A stretch of DNA of 52,456 nucleotides, from IMG/VR virus record IMGVR_UViG_3300020411_002342, positions 1 through 52,456 of that record, one strand, 5' to 3'. Position 1 is the stretch's first letter; every line of letters begins with the position of its first letter. Below the pieces are notes generated by a model that was not told where the DNA came from, did no database searches, and saw only the letters and a list, made by a program, of their open reading frames with translations. The stretch comes from a virus. Shown here in pieces: positions 6,038 through 10,685 of the stretch. A program made the position numbers and the translations under genes.

Positions 6038-6282
6038 TGGAACTAACAAGTAAGGACGGAAATATGGTTGTTGATTTCTATCCTGTAAAGGACTGGAATA
6101 ACAATCTTATTCACAATCGTATTCTCAAAGTATTATCTTTCAGAGGAGATCAACAGAAGAAAATGATAATTAGTAGAGACGAGTTTTATTATCAAGTAAG
6201 AGAATATATTAAGGATTGTAAGTATAATATAACTTCAGAATATATGCCAGCACAATTTGTAACTTTTGGAGGTTTAATTTGA
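6037..6282 (+). CDS. hypothetical protein, 81 aa
   Basis: An 81-residue soluble protein (MELTSKDGNMVVDFYPVKDW...) of mixed alpha/beta look. GGAGGA lies seven bases upstream inside the preceding gene. The stop overlaps the ATG of the next gene. It is part of a run of eight or more end-to-end microgenes from 5699 to 6933. No recognised family. Confidence 0.7.
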   Translation: MELTSKDGNMVVDFYPVKDWNNNLIHNRILKVLSFRGDQQKKMIISRDEFYYQVREYIKDCKYNITSEYMPAQFVTFGGLI

Positions 6283-6425
6283 TGACTAAGTTAACAAAAA
6301 AGAAGAAACAATCTCTTGAAGATGAGATTTATTACTTACAAACTGAACGTCTTAATTGTTTAAAAGATGCAAGAGATATGGAAAGACAAATTAAAGAATT
6401 AAACTGTATACTACAGGGAGGTTAA
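6282..6425 (+). CDS. 47-residue coiled-coil-like microprotein
   Basis: The ATG at 6282 overlaps the preceding stop and opens 47 codons to the TAA at 6423. The N-terminus is very basic (MTKLTKKKKQS), followed by a charged heptad-like helix (EDEIYYLQTERLNCLKDARDMERQIKEL). A GGAGG site lies upstream (6269-6273). Coiled-coil character and the basic start suggest a protein- or nucleic-acid-binding adaptor, which is only inference. Confidence 0.65.
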   Translation: MTKLTKKKKQSLEDEIYYLQTERLNCLKDARDMERQIKELNCILQGG

Positions 6426-6430
6426 TAACA

Positions 6431-6583
6431 ATGAAAGTATCAAAATTAACATCAACAAAGTATCAACAACCGAACAATTCTGGTTATAGTTCACTTATAA
6501 AGATTAACCTTGTTAATGATATACAAGAAGAAAAAGAAGGACAATATTGTTATAAACCATATCGTACTATTCACAACTATTAA
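6431..6583 (+). CDS. 50-residue hypothetical protein
   Basis: The frame from the ATG at 6431 encodes MKVSKLTSTKYQQPNNSGYS and ends QYCYKPYRTIHNY at 6581-6583. A strong ribosome site, GGGAGG (6416-6421), precedes it and another (AAGGAGG) follows for the next gene. It has no domain I recognise; the Tyr-rich C-terminus is notable. A competing frame at 6510-6731 has no such signals. Confidence 0.6.
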   Translation: MKVSKLTSTKYQQPNNSGYSSLIKINLVNDIQEEKEGQYCYKPYRTIHNY

Positions 6584-6598
6584 GGAGGTAATTTCATC

Positions 6599-6727
6599 AT
6601 GTCAGTATTACATCACGAATCACTACTTGAAACTTTATATGAAGAAGTTTGCGAGGAGTTTCCCTCATATAGTGAGGAACAATGCGAGACTATTGCTAAA
6701 CAAAGATTTGAGGATTTATGTCAATGA
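6599..6727 (+). CDS. 42-residue acidic microprotein
   Basis: The ATG at 6599 follows the strong site AAGGAGGT (6582-6589). The product (MSVLHHESLLETLYEEVCEE...) is strongly acidic and helical, ending FEDLCQ. The stop lies within the start region of the next gene. No function can be assigned. Confidence 0.65.
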   Translation: MSVLHHESLLETLYEEVCEEFPSYSEEQCETIAKQRFEDLCQ

Positions 6728-6933
6728 GTAATAAAAGATCTGACATATTACGACAGTATTTGAGCAACATACACGAAGCATTTCCTGAGAGATGTGTAGC
6801 AAATGATGATCAATTACTGGATTTTAAAATTAAGTTAAGAGATCTAATTGAAGAACTTGATTATAATATAGACATTGCAGATTGTCTTTCTATGTTACAT
6901 GAATCCTTTGAAGATTTAGAGATGTATAATTGA
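6718..6933 (+). CDS. hypothetical protein, 71 aa
   Basis: Two starts are possible: ATG 6718 (GAGG four bases upstream) and ATG 6724 (forming ATGA with the preceding stop). Either gives a helical acidic protein (KRSDILRQYLSNIHEAF..., ending SFEDLEMYN). Similar small helical proteins are common in phage early regions, but none is recognised here. It closes the microgene run; a tandem 10-base repeat follows. Confidence 0.7.
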   Translation: MSMSNKRSDILRQYLSNIHEAFPERCVANDDQLLDFKIKLRDLIEELDYNIDIADCLSMLHESFEDLEMYN

Positions 6934-6936
6934 ACA

Positions 6937-6956
6937 ATTCGGAGATATTCGGAGAT
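6937..6956 (+). repeat. tandem 10-base repeat
   Basis: ATTCGGAGAT occurs twice in direct tandem (6937-6946, 6947-6956) in the short gap between the genes at 6718 and 6998. Confidence 0.8.
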
Positions 6957-6997
6957 TGCCCGCTTATTTTTAAACCCTCTATTTTCCCTTCTTAATT

Positions 6998-7165
6998 ATG
7001 AACAACTCAATCGAATCTGAAGCAATTAAAGTGCTCGAATGTCTGGAAGATTCAGTCGAGTATTTGTGTGATAGTGAACAATTATCTGGTGAGAAAGTGT
7101 GGACAATGATTTACGGATTAGCGGACTATAAGTTATCACAATTCCCTGTAACTTTGGAGGATTAA
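6998..7165 (+). CDS. 55-residue acidic hypothetical protein
   Basis: The ATG at 6998 opens 55 codons (MNNSIESEAIKVLECLEDSV..., ending SQFPVTLED) to a TAA at 7163. The leader is pyrimidine-rich (TTTTCCCTTCTTAATT) with no Shine-Dalgarno. The next ATG directly abuts the stop (TAAATG). Predicted helical; not recognised. Confidence 0.6.
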   Translation: MNNSIESEAIKVLECLEDSVEYLCDSEQLSGEKVWTMIYGLADYKLSQFPVTLED

Positions 7166-7330
7166 ATGACACAAACTGTATCCAAATTCACCAGAGCAGG
7201 TTATAACGGAAAAGAGATAATCTGTCCACAATGTTCACAAATTGCTACCGTATTTCACTTTAGTTGGAGCAACTTAGTGTGTAACAGTTGTAGAGAATCT
7301 GTGTGTAAATATGACTGGAGGTTAGTATAA
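7166..7330 (+). CDS. 54-residue zinc-ribbon-like protein
   Basis: The ATG directly after the preceding stop opens MTQTVSKFTRAGYNGKEIIC, then PQCSQ, HFSWSNLVCNSCRESVCKYDW. Two CxxC pairs (residues about 20-23 and 39-42) spaced by about 15 residues are the layout of a zinc ribbon, with an extra C at about 47. Such proteins bind nucleic acid or mediate protein contacts; the partner is unknown. GGAGG at 7156-7160 is the ribosome site. Confidence 0.65.
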   Translation: MTQTVSKFTRAGYNGKEIICPQCSQIATVFHFSWSNLVCNSCRESVCKYDWRLV

Positions 7331-7333
7331 ACA

Positions 7334-7387
7334 ATGGTGTTAAATATTGTAGACATTATTGTTAATGAATATCCGAACAGATTATAA
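7334..7387 (+). CDS. possible 17-residue peptide
   Basis: A 17-codon frame (MVLNIVDIIVNEYPNRL) fills the gap between two better-supported microgenes, three bases after one stop and two bases before the next ATG; GGAGG (7317-7321) lies upstream. It may be a leader peptide coupling translation or chance. Weak call. Confidence 0.35.
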   Translation: MVLNIVDIIVNEYPNRL

Positions 7388-7389
7388 CA

Positions 7390-7557
7390 ATGAAACAGTA
7401 CAGATTAACCTCTTCTAAAGTAACACATTACATTGCATTTATAGAAGCAGAAAGTGATATTGATGCTTACAATATTGCAACCAAAAATGATAACATTGAA
7501 TGGAAATTACTTGATGAAGATGATATCGACATATATGAAATTGATGCAGTAGATTAA
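7390..7557 (+). CDS. 55-residue hypothetical protein
   Basis: The frame from ATG 7390 encodes MKQYRLTSSKVTHYIAFIEA followed by ESDIDAYNIATKNDNIEW and an acidic tail, ending at TAA 7555. The pattern (short strand, helix containing SDIDAYNIA, strand) resembles small phage proteins of the type that respond with an alternating beta-alpha-beta fold, but I recognise no named family. A minus-strand frame across it is a shadow. Confidence 0.6.
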   Translation: MKQYRLTSSKVTHYIAFIEAESDIDAYNIATKNDNIEWKLLDEDDIDIYEIDAVD

Positions 7558-7582
7558 CACTTATTCCAATGCAATTACTACC

Positions 7583-7792
7583 ATGAAAACTAACAAGAAT
7601 GAAGAGATAAAATGCTATGTAGATGATACTGAAGTCAGTTGTATTACATGGGATAAAGTAACACATAAGATGAACGATTACCCACCCGAAATGTATAACG
7701 AAATACTCAAAGATTATGAGTGGAGATGGGGCAAATTCAACCCTAATATGTACCCAGTTGTTAATAAGAACTCAGACGAGATTGACGTTTGA
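7583..7792 (+). CDS. hypothetical protein, 69 aa
   Basis: A 69-residue soluble protein with conserved-looking aromatic residues (CITWDKVTHKMNDYPPEMYN, then YEWRWGKFNPNMYP). No ribosome site beyond a pyrimidine-containing leader (ATTACTACC). It is the last gene before the 510-base gene-free stretch. Function unknown. Confidence 0.65.
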   Translation: MKTNKNEEIKCYVDDTEVSCITWDKVTHKMNDYPPEMYNEILKDYEWRWGKFNPNMYPVVNKNSDEIDV

Positions 7793-8004
7793 TTTATTGC
7801 TCAAATGGTATCAAATGTTACCGAATAAGTGTTATTTACTATTTTAAATGTATTTTTAAATATATTTAAGTGTTTTATATCGTTCTGGAAAGTATAATAA
7901 ATAGAGGGTTAATTGTGTCGAGTTCTTGTCATCTTAGGGGGAGAGATAACGACTCCGATATTATAAACTATCAACCCCGATTTGTCAACTCTGAGTATCA
8001 CAAA

Positions 8005-8033
8005 TTGACACAATATTACATGGGGTTTATAAC
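8005..8033 (+). promoter_or_regulatory. sigma70-type promoter (upstream of tandem pair)
   Basis: TTGACA (8005-8010), 17 bases, TATAAC (8028-8033). The -35 box is a consensus match. It ends two bases before the second promoter begins. Confidence 0.7.
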
Positions 8034-8035
8034 AC

Positions 8036-8064
8036 TTGACAGTCTTATAATTACATCCTATAAT
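8036..8064 (+). promoter_or_regulatory. perfect consensus sigma70-type promoter
   Basis: TTGACA (8036-8041), 17 bases, TATAAT (8059-8064): both boxes and the spacing match the consensus exactly. The expected start point is near 8071, more than 200 bases before the next convincing ATG at 8303. Confidence 0.85.
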
Positions 8065-8072
8065 ATAAGCAA

Positions 8073-8192
8073 ATGGAACAGTACCTTATGAGCAGTTAAC
8101 CCACACAGATTGCCTCTGCATTTGAGCAGTTTATCTCTGCATATTATAAAGGTTTGCGAGATAAACAGTCACGAGATTACACCCCTATTTGA
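8073..8192 (+). pseudogene. possible remnant of a 39-codon gene with one internal stop
   Basis: The frame starting with ATG at 8073 reads MEQYLMSS, then TAA (8097-8099), then continues open for 30 codons with protein-like composition (PTQIASAFEQFISAYYKGLR, then DKQSRDYTPI) to a TGA at 8190. A single C-to-T change turning CAA into TAA would explain it. No ribosome site is present, and the start lies only about two bases after the predicted transcription start, so this is tentative. Confidence 0.25.
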
Positions 8193-8302
8193 GCAGTTAA
8201 TTCGGTGGGGGTTGATGATGTGGGGTGGGGCGTATCGGGTTATAAAAACGCTTAAGTCCCTAACCTACAACGAACCAAAAACGAGCTCTTTATTTCACTC
8301 TC

Positions 8303-8500
8303 ATGAAAAAATTTTTCACGGCTGAAAATGCCGCCAAGGTCGCATTCGGAATAGGTGTTGCTTCTGCTTTTATGAAAGCTGCTACTGGAAAACCCTCTGC
8401 AACTGTCGGACGTTGTACTAACACCAAACCTCTATTTGTAGATAACTATAGAAGTGGTGATCGCAGGAAGTGGAGAAAAGATTTATATCCTAACGGTTAA
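8303..8500 (+). CDS. hypothetical protein, 65 aa
   Basis: A basic 65-residue protein beginning MKKFFTAENAAKVAFGIGVA. Residues about 12-28 are moderately hydrophobic (AKVAFGIGVASAFMKAAT), which could be a signal-like or membrane-associated helix; the rest is polar and Arg-rich (SGDRRKWRKDLYPNG). The leader is pyrimidine-rich (TTTCACTCTC) with no Shine-Dalgarno. It is fed by the tandem promoters at 8005-8064 through an unusually long leader. Not recognised. Confidence 0.65.
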   Translation: MKKFFTAENAAKVAFGIGVASAFMKAATGKPSATVGRCTNTKPLFVDNYRSGDRRKWRKDLYPNG

Positions 8501-8529
8501 TTGACAACGAATAAATATTGTAGTATGAT
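8501..8529 (+). promoter_or_regulatory. sigma70-type promoter
   Basis: TTGACA (8501-8506) begins immediately after the stop of the gene at 8303; TATGAT (8524-8529) follows after exactly 17 bases. A second TATAAT at 8529-8534 overlaps. It serves the glycosyltransferase-like gene at 8553. Confidence 0.75.
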
Positions 8530-8552
8530 ATAATTATTGGACACTGAACTTT

Positions 8553-9362
8553 ATGGCAAAAGCTAAAGGATTTAAAGTAATCCCCAAAGAAACAAAAGAA
8601 CAAAAAGAAGAATGGGATTACAATAGAATTAAGAATAGGTTTAGGGGAAAAAAGATAGTCTTCTGTTTACCAGGTAGAGGATGTTCTTATATCTTTTTAA
8701 AGAATTTTGTACAGTTATGTTTTGACTTAGTACAGAATGGTAATCAAATACAAATTTCTCAAGATTATTCTTCTATGGTTAACTTTGCACGATGCAAGGT
8801 CTTGGGAGCAAATGTATTAAGAGGACCAAAACAAATACCTTGGGATGGTAAATTAGAATACGACTATCAGTTATGGATAGACTCTGATATTGTATTTGAT
8901 ACTAATAAGTTTTGGCAATTAGTAGATCTTGCTACTAAGGATGCAGAGACAGAGGTAGATGGTAAACTTAGTATTGATGATAATAAGGTAAATGAGATTG
9001 CTGCTGGTTGGTATGCCACAGAAGATGGACATACTACATCTGTTGCACATTGGTTAGACGAGGAGAATTTTGCAAAGAATGGTGGTGTTATGAACCACGA
9101 AACTGTTGAATCTATCACTCGTAAAAGGAAACCGTTCACAGTCGATTATACTGGATTTGGTTGGGTACTAATTAAACATGGTGTATTTGAGAGACTTGAG
9201 TATCCTTGGTTTGCTCCGAAGATGCAGATCTTTGAGAGTGGTAATGTACAGGATATGTGTGGTGAGGATGTTTCATTCTGTCTTGATGCAAAGAAAGCAG
9301 GTATGGTGACATGGTGTGACCCACGTATCAGAGTAGGTCATGAGAAGACACGAATTATCTGA
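8553..9362 (+). CDS. glycosyltransferase-like protein (GT-A fold)
   Basis: A 269-residue soluble protein. After a Lys-rich start (residues 1-30), KKIVFCLPGRGCSYIFLKNF opens a Rossmann-like strand/loop, and LWIDSDIVFD supplies a D-x-D motif (D110, D112), the metal- and nucleotide-sugar-binding signature of GT-A glycosyltransferases. GFGWVLIKHGVFERLEYPWF and CGEDVSFCLDAKKAG correspond to the acceptor-side GxGxxL and ED motifs. Similar genes are common near baseplate genes of marine T4-like phages. It may glycosylate phage proteins or host surface glycans; donor and acceptor are unknown. It has its own promoter. Confidence 0.8.
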   Translation: MAKAKGFKVIPKETKEQKEEWDYNRIKNRFRGKKIVFCLPGRGCSYIFLKNFVQLCFDLVQNGNQIQISQDYSSMVNFARCKVLGANVLRGPKQIPWDGKLEYDYQLWIDSDIVFDTNKFWQLVDLATKDAETEVDGKLSIDDNKVNEIAAGWYATEDGHTTSVAHWLDEENFAKNGGVMNHETVESITRKRKPFTVDYTGFGWVLIKHGVFERLEYPWFAPKMQIFESGNVQDMCGEDVSFCLDAKKAGMVTWCDPRIRVGHEKTRII

Positions 9363-9378
9363 TACTTTATGGCGGCGT

Positions 9379-9404
9379 GTCTCTCCGAAATATCTCGGCG
9401 AGAC
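9379..9404 (+). other. intergenic hairpin
   Basis: GTCTC-T-CCGA (9379-9388), loop AATATC, TCGG-C-GAGAC (9395-9404): nine pairs with a single T/C mismatch. No T-run follows, so it is not a standard terminator. It lies in the 72-base gap after the glycosyltransferase gene and is GC-rich for this genome. Confidence 0.55.
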
Positions 9405-9434
9405 TCCGAATAATCTGTACTAAGGAGGATACAA

Positions 9435-9620
9435 ATGCCAAAAAAACTTGAATTTAAATACAACCTTTTTCATGAAGGTAAACAATTGAATAAGAACCCT
9501 TTAAGCGAAGCAGGTAAATTTGATGCATTTCAAATACTGATTCGTTTATTTGATGAGGGTAAACCTGATGCTATCGATCCTGATGAGGTCGAAGTTGTTG
9601 ACATTACTGAAACAAAATGA
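9435..9620 (+). CDS. hypothetical protein, 61 aa
   Basis: MPKKLEFKYNLFHEGKQLNK and onwards; a mixed-charge soluble protein with an acidic C-terminus (DPDEVEVVDITETK). It has a strong AAGGAGG site eight bases before the ATG. Its stop overlaps the ATG of the membrane protein at 9617 (ATGA). Not recognised. Confidence 0.7.
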   Translation: MPKKLEFKYNLFHEGKQLNKNPLSEAGKFDAFQILIRLFDEGKPDAIDPDEVEVVDITETK

Positions 9621-9805
9621 CCGTTGAAAAAATCATTGAGATTGTGAAAGCAAAATGGCAGGTCTTTGGTGTTGCTGCACTAACGATCTTCATTTTACAA
9701 CTCTTATCATCTAAAATACTATTAGCTGTTTTTCTTGGATTAATCGTTACTGCATTAATACCAACTGAAACAGTTAAAAAAGTCACAAAAAAAGTTACTA
9801 AGTAA
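9617..9805 (+). CDS. small membrane protein, 62 aa
   Basis: Residues about 14-48 are hydrophobic (QVFGVAALTIFILQLL, SSK, ILLAVFLGLIVTALI), fitting two short membrane helices or a helical hairpin, followed by a basic tail with VKKVTKKVTK, which would face the cytoplasm by the positive-inside rule. Translationally coupled to the gene at 9435. Role unknown. Confidence 0.65.
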   Translation: MTVEKIIEIVKAKWQVFGVAALTIFILQLLSSKILLAVFLGLIVTALIPTETVKKVTKKVTK

Positions 9806-9812
9806 ATTAATT

Positions 9813-9956
9813 ATGGCAAAAAAAGGTTTAATGGGTACTCTTGTTGTAGGAGAAACACTCCCGAAAAAAACTCGGCAGGGTAGATCAGCTCATACTAAAT
9901 TATCTGCAACAAGTAGAAATCATAAAAAGAAACCATATAGGGGTCAAGGTCGATGA
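9813..9956 (+). CDS. 47-residue strongly basic protein
   Basis: The ATG at 9813 opens MAKKGLMGTLVVGETLPKKT and ends with SRNHKKKPYRGQGR at TGA 9954. The Lys/Arg-rich C-terminus suggests nucleic-acid binding; no domain recognised. Its stop overlaps the next ATG (9953). Confidence 0.65.
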   Translation: MAKKGLMGTLVVGETLPKKTRQGRSAHTKLSATSRNHKKKPYRGQGR

Positions 9957-10105
9957 TCGCACCCCTTCATTCATATTGGAATAAAGGAATTGATTTAATT
10001 CATATTGATTTAAGAACTTTAGAAGAAAAGATAGATAGTATACACCGTCAAATCAAATTTAAAAGAAGAGGAGGTCAAAATGGACGTAACTTCCGATACG
10101 AATGA
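9953..10105 (+). CDS. 50-residue hypothetical protein
   Basis: The ATG at 9953 lies in the overlap ATGA with the preceding stop. The product (MIAPLHSYWNKGIDLIHIDL, then a helical charged part ending GRNFRYE) is basic at its C-terminus. The gene end overlaps the next gene by 26 bases. Helical, function unknown. Confidence 0.6.
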   Translation: MIAPLHSYWNKGIDLIHIDLRTLEEKIDSIHRQIKFKRRGGQNGRNFRYE

Positions 10106-10235
10106 GCTAATTCAAGAGGTTTATAACGACGATATGTTGAAAAAGACCAAAAAATCACGTATGAATAAGGAATTACACGAAAAAAACAGTGAATTTGATG
10201 ATTTTGAGGTCACAAACAAGAGAGTTGTATTATAA
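10080..10235 (+). CDS. 51-residue hypothetical protein
   Basis: The ATG at 10080 follows a strong GAGGAGG site (about 10068-10074) placed within the preceding gene. The product is highly charged, MDVTSDTNELIQEVYNDDML then KKTKKSRMNKELHEKNSEFDDF. It is the last small gene before the baseplate block. Not recognised. Confidence 0.65.
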   Translation: MDVTSDTNELIQEVYNDDMLKKTKKSRMNKELHEKNSEFDDFEVTNKRVVL

Positions 10236-10251
10236 TTGTTATAATTTAGCT

Positions 10252-10258
10252 ACTAAAT
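10252..10258 (+). promoter_or_regulatory. T4-type late promoter candidate (gp25 block)
   Basis: CTAAATA, a one-base-shorter variant of the T4 late box TATAAATA, 29 bases before the gp25 start; it heads the whole baseplate block. Confidence 0.55.
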
Positions 10259-10286
10259 ATAAAGAGGTAGATTAATTTTATAAATT

Positions 10287-10685
10287 GTGTCATCTTCAAG
10301 GTCATTCAAAGATATAAATTTGTCGTTTAAGCGTCATCCAGTGACTAATGACCTTGTTACGGTCAAAAATGAGGATGCAATTAAACAATCTGTTAAAAAT
10401 ATCATTTTTACTATTGTTGGTGAGAAACCATTTAACTCTAACTTCGGAACACATATTAATGCGTTACTGTTTGAGTTAAATACTTCATATGGTGGTGAGT
10501 CAGCCATTCAATCACAAATTGAAAGTTCCTTGTCTCTTCAAGAGCCAAGAATTGATAATATTAGTGTTAATGTGAGTGTGGAACCTGATAGTAATGCAGT
10601 TTTCGCATCAGTTGAATATGATATTATTGGTCTTCCTGTTCCTGCTCAAACAGTAGATGTTCTTCTCCAACCAGCTAGAGTATAA
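10287..10685 (+). CDS. 25: baseplate wedge subunit gp25
   Basis: A 132-residue homologue of T4 gp25 (132 residues), the lysozyme-fold-like wedge protein that joins gp6 and gp53 in the inner baseplate and nucleates the sheath. FKRHPVTNDLVTVKNEDAIK at the N-terminus and KPFNSNFGTHINALLFE in the middle are the conserved gpW/gp25 signatures. The start is GTG (10287) giving MSSSRSFKDINLSF; the only ribosome-like sequence (AGAGGT near 10263) is too far away, so initiation may be weak or the leader folded. It overlaps gp6 by one base (TAATG). Confidence 0.92.
   Translation: MSSSRSFKDINLSFKRHPVTNDLVTVKNEDAIKQSVKNIIFTIVGEKPFNSNFGTHINALLFELNTSYGGESAIQSQIESSLSLQEPRIDNISVNVSVEPDSNAVFASVEYDIIGLPVPAQTVDVLLQPARV

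Larger units (their letters stand above)
7793..8302. other. 510-base gene-free regulatory stretch
   Basis: No convincing gene. It contains a TATAAT/ATAAATA box (7893-7903), two tandem sigma70 promoters (8005-8033 and 8036-8064), three copies of TGAGCAGTTWA (8089-8099, 8123-8133, 8190-8200), an inverted repeat GTTTATCTC/GAGATAAAC (8129-8137/8158-8166), a small interrupted reading frame (8073-8192) and a G-run cluster (8207-8239). Frames at 7870-8091 and 8110-8325 begin at non-ATG codons and look accidental. It could be a long 5' leader of the gene at 8303 or a small RNA locus. Confidence 0.6.

Noticed and set aside
6510-6731. 73-codon frame
   Set aside because: Overlaps two genes (6431 and 6599) with strong ribosome sites; starts at a non-ATG codon.
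7870-8091. 73-codon open frame
   Set aside because: Starts at a non-ATG codon, crosses the tandem promoters at 8005-8064, has no ribosome site and odd composition.
8110-8325. 71-codon open frame
   Set aside because: Non-ATG start, runs through the G-run cluster and into the start of the gene at 8303 in another frame.
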